Part shown: positions 1 to 5,168 of the stretch, in pieces | Numbering within the stretch: position 1 is the first letter of the stretch | Layout of the letters: every line of letters starts with the position of its first letter | Assembly (NCBI GenBank): GCA_003244035.1 | Contig: QHBV01000021.1 | Span: 200 to 7,007, forward strand | DNA length: 6,808 nt | Source: Solirubrobacterales bacterium | Lineage (GTDB): Bacteria; Actinomycetota; Thermoleophilia; Solirubrobacterales; Solirubrobacteraceae | Direction: 5' to 3' | Notes under the pieces: generated by a model | The model's input: the letters and a program-made list of their open reading frames with translations, nothing else | Told to the model about the DNA's origin: nothing | The model's database searches: none | Translations under genes and position numbers: made by a program

Positions 1-237
1 CGCGAGGAGATGATCGCCCACGGGCGCACCGTCGACCAGGTCGCTTCTGAGCTCGGCGCAGACTCCCTCCACTACCTCTCCTTGCAGGGGGTCTATGACG
101 CAGTGGGCGGCTCGCGTGCCGCCCACTGCGATGCCTGCTTCAGCGGCGAGTATCCGCTCGCGGGGAGCGGGCAGGCGAACGGCAAGTACGCGCTCGAGGG
201 CTCCTCCGAGCTGCCGCTGGTGCGGGCGCAGGTCTGA
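1..237 (+). CDS. purF: Amidophosphoribosyltransferase PurF, C-terminal end (partial)
   Basis: This is the last 78 codons of PurF, the glutamine-dependent enzyme that makes 5-phosphoribosylamine from PRPP in the first step of purine synthesis (cytosolic). The frame is open from base 1, so the gene starts outside the window. The tail reads GADSLHYLSLQGVYDAVGG, then CDACFSGEYPL. The CxxCFxGxYP motif is the C-terminal pair of cysteine ligands for the [4Fe-4S] cluster of the Bacillus-type PurF; the E. coli type lacks it. About 27 residues follow the motif, a variable tail. purN begins 14 nt after the stop, so the genes are probably co-transcribed. purM, often found between purF and purN, is not between them here. 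Confidence 0.93.
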   Translation, partial: REEMIAHGRTVDQVASELGADSLHYLSLQGVYDAVGGSRAAHCDACFSGEYPLAGSGQANGKYALEGSSELPLVRAQV

Positions 238-251
238 TCGCGCCAGCGGGT

Positions 252-860
252 ATGAACGTCGCGGTGCTGGCCTCGGGGGTGGGGAGCAACCTGCAGGCGC
301 TGCTCGAGCGGGTGCACGGCCGCGAGGGTGTCTCGATCGTTGCCGTGGCCTCGGATCGTGTGGACGCGCCAGCGCTCTCGCGCGCTCGGGAGGCAGGGGT
401 GGCGTGCGCTTCGTTCCCGGTTGGGCGGTATCGCGCTCGGGAGGCGCGCGACTTGGCGATGGCGGGTTGGCTGGTGGAGCGCGAGGCGAACCTCGTGGTG
501 CTGGCGGGGTATATGGCGCTCTTGAGCCCCTCGTTCCTGTTGCGCTTCCCCGGGCGGGTGATCAATGTCCACCCTGCCCTGCTGCCCGCGTTCCCGGGAC
601 TGGGCGCGGTGGCGCAGGCGCTCGCCTACGGGGTCAAGGTGTTCGGCGTGACCGTTCACTTCGTCGACGAGGGGGTCGACACGGGCCCCGTGATCCTGCA
701 GCGCGCGATCGAGCTGGCCGACGCTCGCGAGCCGGCCGACGTGCTTGCGCGGCTGCAGGAGATCGAGCACGATCTGCTGCCCGAGGCGGTGACCTTGATC
801 GCGCGCGGGGCGGTGAGCCTGGATCCGGTGAACCCGCGGCGCGTCCTGATCGAGCGGTAG
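252..860 (+). CDS. purN: Phosphoribosylglycinamide formyltransferase (GART) PurN
   Basis: A 202-residue protein, close to the usual PurN length. It transfers a formyl group from 10-formyl-THF to GAR, giving FGAR, the third step of IMP synthesis. The N-terminus has the phosphate-binding loop LASGVGSNLQAL (residues 6-17). The catalytic segment RVINVHPALLPAFPG places Asn105 and His107 at the sites of E. coli Asn106 and His108, and HFVDEGVDTGPVI supplies Asp143 (E. coli Asp144). All three catalytic residues are therefore present and the gene looks intact. The ATG at 252 begins the first beta-strand (MNVAVLASG), so no other start is needed; the Shine-Dalgarno is weak (AGCGGGT directly before the ATG). 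It lies between purF and purH in one operon. Confidence 0.96.
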   Translation: MNVAVLASGVGSNLQALLERVHGREGVSIVAVASDRVDAPALSRAREAGVACASFPVGRYRAREARDLAMAGWLVEREANLVVLAGYMALLSPSFLLRFPGRVINVHPALLPAFPGLGAVAQALAYGVKVFGVTVHFVDEGVDTGPVILQRAIELADAREPADVLARLQEIEHDLLPEAVTLIARGAVSLDPVNPRRVLIER

Positions 861-872
861 AGTCGAGCCCGC

Positions 873-2459
873 ATGGAACAGGCGCTCAGCGGCTCGGGTA
901 CGACCGCGCGCGATCAGGTTCAGGTCACGCGCGCGCTGCTGTCGGTCTCGGACAAGACCGGCATCGCGGACTTCGCCCGCGGGCTCGCGGAGCTGGGGAT
1001 CGAAATCGTCTCGACTGGGGGCACGGCAGGCGAGCTGAAGGCCGCGGGGATCGCCGTGCGGCCCGTCTCCGCGCTGACCGGCTTTCCCGAGATCATGGAC
1101 GGCCGCGTCAAGACGCTTCACCCCAAGCTGTACGCGGGACTGCTCGCGATTCGCGACGATCCTGCCCACATGCAGGCCGCCGGCGAGCATGAAGTCGAGC
1201 TCGTCGACCTCGTGTGCGTGAATCTGTACCCGTTCGAGCGGACGGTGGCGCGGCGCGGCGTCACCGACGCCGAGGCGATTGAGAACATCGACATCGGTGG
1301 CCCGACGATGATTCGCGCTGCCGCCAAGAACCACGCGTTCGTCGCGCCCGTCGTCAGCCCCGAGAGCTATGACGCCGTGCTCGCGGAGCTGCGCGAGTCA
1401 GACCGGAGACTGTCGGCGGCCACCCGCGCGAGCCTCGCCGCCGAGGCCTTTGCATGCACCGCTCGATACGACACCGCGATCGCGCGCTGGTTCTCCGAGC
1501 AGCGCGAGGAGTTCCCGCCGGTGATCGTGCGCGCGTTCGAGCGGGTGCTCGAGCTGGGCTACGGTGAGAACCCCCACCAGCGCGCGGCGTACTACGCGCA
1601 GGCCGCCGCGCCCGCGCACCTGCTCTCGAACGTGAGCCAGCTCGGCGGCAAGCAGCTGTCCTTCAACAACCTGCTCGATCTCGACGCGGCGCGTGCGGTG
1701 CTCGGCGAATTTGAGCCCCCGGCGTGCGTGATCGTCAAGCACAACAACCCGTGCGGGGCGGCCACCGGCTCCTCGGTGCTCGAAGCCTACGAGTGCGCGC
1801 TCGCGTGCGACCCGATGTCGGCGTTCGGCGGGGTGGTGTGCCTGAATGAGCGTGTAGATCGGGTTCTGGCGGAGGCGCTTGTCGCCCAGTTCGTCGAGGT
1901 CCTGTTCGCGCCCGGCTACGATGAGGACGCGCTCGAAGTGCTCGCGGCCAAGCCGAACACGCGAGTGCTGGACGATCGCGGCGGAGATGCTGTCAGCTCG
2001 TCGGAGCTTCACCTGCGTCAGGTTGCCGGGGGGATGTTGGTGCAGGATCGCGACACTCTTGATGAGGATCAAGGCGCCCTCCGCGTGCCGACCGAGCGTC
2101 AGCCGACGGATGCGGAGTGGAGCGATCTGTGGTTCGCGTGGAAGGTATGCAGACACGTGCGCTCGAACGCGATCGTGCTCGCGCGCGATGGTGGGACGGT
2201 TGGGATCGGGGCGGGGCAGATGAGCCGGGTCGACTCGGTCCGCCTCGCGGTTGAGAAGGCGCGCTCGCCGCTGGCCGGAGCGGTGATGGCCTCCGACGCG
2301 TACTTCCCGTTCGCCGACGGGCCACAGCTGGCGATCGAGGCGGGCATCACGGCGATCATCCAGCCCGGAGGATCGGTACGCGATCCCGAGGTGATCGCTG
2401 CGGTGCAGGAGGCCGGTGTCGCGATGGTGTTTACCGGCCGCCGCCACTTCCGCCATTGA
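873..2459 (+). CDS. purH: Bifunctional AICAR transformylase / IMP cyclohydrolase PurH
   Basis: A 528-residue protein of full family length that catalyses the last two steps of IMP synthesis: formylation of AICAR, then ring closure. The N-terminal MGS-like IMP cyclohydrolase domain shows STGGT (residues 47-51) and GRVKTLHPK (77-85). The transformylase domain shows YGENPHQ, FNNLLDLDAA, VKHNNPCG with catalytic Lys289-His290, DPMSAFGG, then VGIGAGQMSRVDS and FADGPQLAIEAGI. The protein ends in the family-typical FTGRRHFRH. About 17 residues precede the first conserved strand (VTRALLSVSDKTG). No better start lies nearer, so the ATG at 873, 12 nt after the purN stop, is accepted. The stop codon overlaps the start of the downstream RidA-family gene. 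Confidence 0.97.
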   Translation: MEQALSGSGTTARDQVQVTRALLSVSDKTGIADFARGLAELGIEIVSTGGTAGELKAAGIAVRPVSALTGFPEIMDGRVKTLHPKLYAGLLAIRDDPAHMQAAGEHEVELVDLVCVNLYPFERTVARRGVTDAEAIENIDIGGPTMIRAAAKNHAFVAPVVSPESYDAVLAELRESDRRLSAATRASLAAEAFACTARYDTAIARWFSEQREEFPPVIVRAFERVLELGYGENPHQRAAYYAQAAAPAHLLSNVSQLGGKQLSFNNLLDLDAARAVLGEFEPPACVIVKHNNPCGAATGSSVLEAYECALACDPMSAFGGVVCLNERVDRVLAEALVAQFVEVLFAPGYDEDALEVLAAKPNTRVLDDRGGDAVSSSELHLRQVAGGMLVQDRDTLDEDQGALRVPTERQPTDAEWSDLWFAWKVCRHVRSNAIVLARDGGTVGIGAGQMSRVDSVRLAVEKARSPLAGAVMASDAYFPFADGPQLAIEAGITAIIQPGGSVRDPEVIAAVQEAGVAMVFTGRRHFRH

Positions 2460-2857
2460 CCTCCCCCTCCAGTGGGGTTGAGCGACTGGGCGGCGAGCCG
2501 CCCTCGCCATGGGAGGAGCCGTTCGGCTTCAGCCGCGTGGTCAAGGCGGATCGGCTCGTGCTGGTGGGCAGCACGACCTCGGTGGACGGCAACGGCGTCG
2601 TACTCGGCCAGACCCCTTACGAGCAAGCCGTCGAGATCCTGGGCAAGATCGCGCGCGAGCTGGCCCGCGCCGGCGCGGGCCTTGCCGACGTGATCCAGAC
2701 GCGCGCCTACGTCACCGACATCACGCGTGCGGACGAGGTCGGCCGCGCGCATCGAGACGCGTTCGGCGACACGCGGCCCGTGATGACGATGGTTCAGGTC
2801 GACGCCCTGATCGACCCGCGGATGCTGGTCGAGATCGAGGTCGTGGCGTTTCGGTAG
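2456..2857 (+). CDS. RidA/YjgF/YER057c/UK114-family protein
   Basis: A 133-residue protein of the RidA-like family, small trimeric cytosolic proteins whose best-known members deaminate reactive enamines and imines. Visible family features are PWEEPFGFSRVVK (residues 18-30), VLVGSTTSVDGNG, the central helix with QAVEILGKIARELARAGA, DVIQTRAYVTDI and the C-terminal strand LVEIEVVAF. In archetypal RidA an Arg (E. coli Arg105) sits just before the last strand. Here the segment is VDALIDPRMLVEIE, with Ala117/Leu118 at that place, so enamine deaminase activity should not be assumed. The proposed start is TTG at 2456, overlapping the purH stop as TTGA, which suggests translational coupling. The next in-frame candidate, a GTG at codon 28, would cut into conserved sequence. 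Its position suggests a purine-linked role, which is inference. Confidence 0.88.
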   Translation: MTSPSSGVERLGGEPPSPWEEPFGFSRVVKADRLVLVGSTTSVDGNGVVLGQTPYEQAVEILGKIARELARAGAGLADVIQTRAYVTDITRADEVGRAHRDAFGDTRPVMTMVQVDALIDPRMLVEIEVVAFR

Positions 2858-2858
2858 T

Positions 2859-2886
2859 CAGCCCGCCGCCCGCGGGCGGCGGGCTG
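2859..2886. terminator. 28-nt perfect palindrome, probable bidirectional terminator
   Basis: Two 14-base arms meet without a loop gap: CAGCCCGCCGCCCG followed by its exact reverse complement. It begins one base after the stop of the RidA-family gene (2857) and lies between that gene (+) and the minus-strand tRNA-Lys, so it could end transcription from both sides. There is no U-tract on either side, so it is not a classic E. coli intrinsic terminator, although U-less GC hairpins are common gene-end structures in actinomycetes. Confidence 0.65.
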
Positions 2887-2894
2887 GTCCTGCG

Positions 2895-2919
2895 CCGGCG
2901 GCGACCGGCCGGCGGCGAC
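2895..2919. repeat. Short direct repeat, two copies of CCGGCGGCGAC
   Basis: The 11-mer occurs at 2895-2905 and 2909-2919, a 14-base period, in the gap between the terminator palindrome and the tRNA-Lys remnant. It is perfect but GC-simple, so it may be no more than a local slippage product. Confidence 0.5.
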
Positions 2920-2925
2920 AGGAAG

Positions 2926-2948
2926 GGGCGGCCCGGGAATCGAACCCC
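2926..2948 (-). repeat. Degenerate copy of the tRNA-Lys 3' end (T-arm and acceptor)
   Basis: These 23 bases match 2958-2980, the 3' end of the adjacent tRNA-Lys, at 21 positions. They share the T-loop core, which reads GGGAATCGAACCC on the + strand. On the minus strand the copy lies 9 bases beyond the end of tRNA-Lys. No D-arm or anticodon arm goes with it and its T-stem pairs imperfectly, so it is not a functional tRNA. It could be the remnant of a tandem tRNA gene or of an attachment site left by an integrated element; the sequence does not decide. Confidence 0.6.
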
Positions 2949-2956
2949 ACCGCCAG

Positions 2957-3028
2957 TGGGCCGCCCGGGAATCGAACCCGGATCTCGGAGCTTAAAAGGC
3001 TCGTGCGTTACCGTTACGCCAGCGGCCC
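2957..3028 (-). tRNA. tRNA-Lys (anticodon TTT)
   Basis: Read on the minus strand this folds as a full cloverleaf. The acceptor arms GGGCCGC and GCGGCCC pair perfectly. The D-arm has a 3-bp GCG/CGC stem. The anticodon loop CTTTTAA gives anticodon TTT, which decodes AAA and AAG. The T-arm is CCGGG-TTCGATT-CCCGG and the discriminator base is A. CCA is not encoded. The outermost anticodon-stem pair is a C-C mismatch. It is transcribed away from tRNA-Glu and toward the purine operon. Confidence 0.9.
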
Positions 3029-3049
3029 CGGCATCAGCGTAGAGCCTAG
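3029..3049. promoter_or_regulatory. 21-nt spacer between divergent tRNA genes
   Basis: The 5' ends of tRNA-Lys (minus) and tRNA-Glu (plus) face each other across only 21 bases. A -10-like TACGCT can be read on the minus strand (3036-3041) and TAGAGC on the plus strand (3040-3045), but the two overlap and any -35 element would lie inside the opposite tRNA gene. This is a candidate promoter region by position only; neither hexamer is a convincing match. Confidence 0.3.
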
Positions 3050-3122
3050 GCCCCCATGGTCTAGCGGTCAGGACGCCTGCCTTTCACGCAGGAGATCGCC
3101 GGTTCGAATCCGGCTGGGGGTA
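3050..3122 (+). tRNA. tRNA-Glu (anticodon TTC)
   Basis: A full cloverleaf on the plus strand. The acceptor GCCCCCA pairs with TGGGGGT, closing with a G-U pair at position 1. The anticodon stem CCTGC/GCAGG holds the loop CTTTCAC, giving anticodon TTC, which decodes GAA and GAG. The T-arm is GCCGG-TTCGAAT-CCGGC and the discriminator base is A. CCA is not encoded. The accessory-looking half of the window begins directly downstream, which fits a tRNA 3' end used as an integration boundary, though no second copy of this 3' end is visible in the window. Confidence 0.95.
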
Positions 3123-3702
3123 TCGACGAATGGTCCGTAGATCTGGGAACTTGTGCGGCCTCGGCGTGAGGTCGCTCCGGCGACCACGTCGCGCATGGAA
3201 GCGTTGTGGAAGCGATTGTGAGGGCAACTGACCGAGGCCGCCAAGGTTCGGCCGGAAGCCGACCCGTTTGCGGGAGGCGCCATGCTCCGGTAGAGATTTC
3301 CAATGTTGATCGAGGTTCCCTCGTCCTGGAGAGCAAGTACCGCGACCGCAGCCGTCAGGTCACTGAATGCTCCCGTCGCGTCGACCAAGCTGACAAGGAG
3401 CCGTAAGACCAGCCGGATGAGGCCCGCGACGACCGCACGACGTTCGCGCGCGGCGCTCGTCCTGGCGCCCTCCTCCTTCGGGCGTCAAGCGACAAGACCA
3501 CGTCGAGCCACCGGCGCTGCTGAAACTGCTTGGGAGAGCGCCGATCGACACGCCTCGGACTTCTGCTTCGACCCGAGCGTTTGCTGGCCCCGAGCAAATG
3601 GTCGCCGGCGACGGCTCCCGCTTGGCCGGCAGACGGAGCGTCTCGCGCGACGACGTCGCCACGCTCTCCCAGCCGCTCAGCAGCGGCAGCGATGGTCGAT
3701 CC
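3123..3702. other. 580-nt stretch without a recognisable gene
   Basis: No frame here gives a protein I recognise. Open frames exist on both strands, as expected in GC-rich DNA. The longest on the minus strand (about 3485 to 3068) runs into the antisense of tRNA-Glu, carries a hydrophobic patch (VVAGLIRLVLRLLVSLVDA) and has no good start. The first 120 bases after tRNA-Glu hold an 11-nt-period tandem repeat of TGGAAGCG (3196-3214) and a 10-bp inverted repeat, GCGGCCTCGG (3155-3164) with its complement at 3232-3241. The right edge is the probable IS256-family terminus. The stretch is best described as decayed or intergenic DNA. Confidence 0.55.
3170..3185 (+). terminator. Possible tRNA-Glu terminator hairpin
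   Basis: GGTCGC-TCCG-GCGACC forms a 6-bp stem with a 4-base loop 48 bases after tRNA-Glu. There is no U-tract, so assignment as a terminator rests on position only. Confidence 0.25.
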
Positions 3703-4049
3703 GAGGGCGTCCGACTTTCTGTGTAGGCGGTTCAGTCGGGTAGGCGGTCTCCGAAGTGGATTTTGAACGCCAGCAGCGCTGTCGTCCAGCTGCGGGTTCG
3801 GGTCCACTGCGGGACCGCGTTGGTGACGGCCAGGTAGATGAGCTTTCGGGCGGCCTCCTCGTTGGGGAAATGTCCTTTGGTCTTGATCGCTTTCCGGAGC
3901 TGTCGGTTGAGCGCCTCGATGGCGTTCGTCGTGTAGATCACCCGGCGCACCTCCGGTGGAAATGCCAGGAACGGGATCACGTACTCCCAGCTGTTCAGCC
4001 ACGCCTGCGTGATCACCGGGAACCGCTGGCCCCACTTCTCGTCGAACCG
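3703..4049 (-). mobile_element. IS256-family insertion sequence, 3' remnant
   Basis: This is the transposase 3' end plus about 28 bases beyond its stop. The outer edge reads GAGGGCGTCCGACTTTCTGT on the + strand. From memory this resembles IS256-family terminal inverted repeats, many of which carry a TTTCTGTGT core. The other end of the element, the first ~300 transposase codons and any target duplication are missing. The inner edge at about 4046 runs straight into a truncated cupin gene. The exact outer boundary is inferred from the motif. Confidence 0.65.
3732..4049 (-). pseudogene. IS256-family (mutator-type) transposase, C-terminal fragment
   Basis: About 105 residues survive of a protein normally near 400. 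The frame begins RFDEKWGQRFPVITQAWLNS, then YVIPFLAFPPEVRRVIYTT, NAIEALNRQLRKAIKTKGHF, PNEEAARKLIYLA and FGDRLPD. The block fP.evRr.iYTTNaIE.lN..lRk is the family signature, and its Glu should be the third acidic residue of the DDE triad. Both catalytic Asp residues lie in the lost part, so the protein cannot transpose DNA. Homology extends upstream of the first possible start (GTG at 4016) to about 4049, where the sequence changes to cupin in another frame. The upstream truncation is therefore physical and not a start-choice artefact. Confidence 0.88.
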
Positions 4050-4237
4050 CTCATCACGAACAACAGTTCCTCGTTGGTGTGATGAAAATGCAGCGGCGAG
4101 ACCATCGCGCCGGGCTCGAGCTCATACAGATTCGCGGCCAGACGCTCGGCACCGGCGTGCTGGGCTAGTCGACCCGCGCGAAGGACTGAGCCTCGGTCAC
4201 CGACTTCAGCGTCCCAGGTTGGCTCGAGCAGGTTCAT
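4013..4237 (-). pseudogene. Cupin-domain protein, 3'-truncated by the IS remnant
   Basis: The N-terminal ~62 residues are cupin-like: MNLLEPTWDAEVGDRGSVLR, then GAERLAANLYELEPG and AMVSPLHFHHTNEELLFVMSG. The last part is cupin motif 1 (HxH, then Glu four residues on, then Gly), supplying three metal ligands. Motif 2, with the fourth His, is absent. After MSG at about 4046 the frame reads 12 unrelated residues made from IS256-family DNA and stops. The ATG at 4237 is preferred over a longer upstream reading that would overlap the divergent gene at 4271. The substrate and role of the original protein cannot be told. No continuation of the cupin is visible beyond the IS edge at 3703, so DNA was lost as well as inserted. 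Confidence 0.78.
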
Positions 4238-4257
4238 AGCACGGATGCTAGCAAGCG

Positions 4258-4272
4258 ATATCATGAGGATAT
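4258..4272. promoter_or_regulatory. Small inverted repeat at the divergent start of the RHH-HTH gene
   Basis: ATATC-ATGAG-GATAT is a 5-bp inverted repeat with a 5-base spacer that ends on the first two bases of the gene at 4271. It lies in the 33-nt gap between divergent starts and is more AT-rich than its surroundings, so it could hold a -10 box or an operator for the neighbouring DNA-binding protein. The arms are short and chance is possible. Confidence 0.3.
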
Positions 4273-4636
4273 GCCCGATGATCAAGTCCCTCTATATGTG
4301 CGCCTATCGGCGAAGCCAAATCGCCGCTTGGAAAACGCCGTTTCCGCCTCTGGCAAGAGCAAGCGTCAGCTGGTCGAAGACGCGGTGAGCGAGCATCTCA
4401 CCGACGACGGATTCGTCGTCGGGCGTGTGGCCCTGAGAGAAGACGCTCCGGAGGTCTTGACTCTTGCCGAAGCCGCGTCGCTGCTTCGCATTGACGAACC
4501 CGACCTCGAAGCAGCGGCGCAACGAGGCGAGCTGCCAGCACGCCAGATCGCCAACCACTGGCGGTTTTCGAGCACGGCGCTCCTGGCCTGGCTGCGCCAG
4601 AGCCGCAACCGACAGGACGAGAACGAAGAACGTTAG
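4271..4636 (+). CDS. Small DNA-binding protein: RHH-like N-terminus plus excisionase-type HTH
   Basis: A 121-residue protein. Residues about 7-43 (PLYVRLSAKPNRRLENAVSA, then KSKRQLVEDAVSEHL) have the strand-helix-helix pattern of ribbon-helix-helix regulators. Residues about 61-110 (EVLTLAEAASLLRIDEPDLE, RGELPARQIANHWRF, ALLAWLRQS) match the helix_turn_helix_17/excisionase pattern, including the TLAEAA.LL...E opening and the basic-aromatic wing. The tail is charged. The protein is soluble, has no catalytic motif and probably binds DNA as a regulator. The ATG at 4271 has GAGGA only one base before it, so the message may be leaderless or weakly initiated. It diverges from the truncated cupin gene with a 33-nt gap; autoregulation is plausible but unproven. 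Confidence 0.82.
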   Translation: MPDDQVPLYVRLSAKPNRRLENAVSASGKSKRQLVEDAVSEHLTDDGFVVGRVALREDAPEVLTLAEAASLLRIDEPDLEAAAQRGELPARQIANHWRFSSTALLAWLRQSRNRQDENEER

Positions 4637-4748
4637 GTAGCCACAGCCGTCATGACGCTTCACCCCAGATGTCCGATGGACCATCGCACCGCGCACGCTG
4701 GCGCTTCTGTCGGCGAAGGTCAAACTTGGCGCCCTCCAGGAAAGCGGT
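4637..4748. other. 112-nt convergent intergenic gap
   Basis: This lies between the plus-strand RHH-HTH gene and the minus-strand small protein gene. It contains a short perfect inverted repeat, CGATGG-A-CCATCG (4674-4686), overlapping an alternative GTCC-GAT-GGAC hairpin. There is no U-tract. It may serve both genes as a weak terminator, but the stems are only 4-6 bp. Confidence 0.3.
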
Positions 4749-5162
4749 TCAGTCATTGGTGCCCGTGATCCAGCGTTGGATTACGGGCGCCCATACGCGG
4801 GCTTGGTTGGAGCCGGTCCACCAGCGAAAGCCGAGCAGCAGGTAGATCCTGTCCTCGTCGGCGAGCGTCAGGATCAGGGGCTTGCCGAGCCTGCCGAGGA
4901 ACCCAAGGCTGGGACTGTTACCGCGACTGCCGCCGGCCATCAACCTGGTGTAGGCGTCGGTGAAACTGCCTTTGGCTGTCGCGATCGTCGTCCTCGGGAT
5001 GCTTCGCCAGGCTTCCAGCGCGAGCGCGTCGGCTTCGAGCCGCATCGTGCCGCGGTGCGGGAACAGGCGGCGCTGGTTGGCCAAGCCGATCAGTCGACGC
5101 GCCCCGGGGGCTCGGCGCAGCTCGCTCTCGGTCGCTCCCAGGTAGGTGATCGTCTCGACCAT
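4749..5162 (-). CDS. Hypothetical protein, possible PH-like domain
   Basis: A 137-residue soluble protein that I do not recognise by name. It opens with MVETITYLGATESELRRAPG. The middle and end alternate strands and turns: GTMRLEADALALEAWRSIPR, then ATAKGSFTDAY, then PLILTLADEDRIYLLLGFRW. It closes with an amphipathic, Trp-rich helix (RVWAPVIQRWI). That layout recalls the bacterial PH-like folds of small membrane-associated proteins, but this is a judgement by eye and no motif proves it. The start ATG is 6 bases after the CPBP protease stop, and a GAGG ribosome-binding site overlaps that stop, so it is translated in the same operon as the protease and the XRE regulator. It is probably a partner of the protease, which is inference. 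Confidence 0.75.
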   Translation of the reverse strand: MVETITYLGATESELRRAPGARRLIGLANQRRLFPHRGTMRLEADALALEAWRSIPRTTIATAKGSFTDAYTRLMAGGSRGNSPSLGFLGRLGKPLILTLADEDRIYLLLGFRWWTGSNQARVWAPVIQRWITGTND

Positions 5163-5168
5163 CTCGCC

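Noticed and set aside
93..1334. 413-codon open frame on the minus strand over purF, purN and purH
   Set aside because: It is entirely antisense to three well-supported genes, rich in Arg/His/Pro with no motif; GC-rich codon usage keeps this frame open by default.
1398..2510. 370-codon open frame on the minus strand over purH
   Set aside because: Antisense shadow of purH with the same compositional signature.
2509..3042. 177-codon plus-strand frame overlapping the RidA-family gene and tRNA-Lys
   Set aside because: Its C-terminus (RPGIEPGSRSLKG) is the well-known false peptide from translating a tRNA gene, and its N-terminal half is out of frame with the real RidA-family protein.
3061..3388. 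Minus-strand frames ending in SRIRTGDLLRER and GFEPAISCVKGR
   Set aside because: These peptides are antisense tRNA-Glu, a recurrent false annotation; the upstream part has no recognisable domain.
3303..3743. 146-codon plus-strand frame starting MLIEVPSSW
   Set aside because: It is Arg/Ala/Ser-rich, without a motif or ribosome-binding site, and runs into the IS terminus antisense to the transposase end.
3355..4035. 226-codon minus-strand frame across the IS remnant
   Set aside because: It is a different frame from the clear IS256-family transposase and continues through non-homologous DNA with no motif.
3726..4758. Shared 11-mer GACTGAACCGC at the stop codons of both the transposase fragment and the 137-residue protein
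   Set aside because: A window this long is expected to contain a few repeated 11-mers by chance, and the flanks do not match, so it is not evidence of a repeat or an IS end at 4749.
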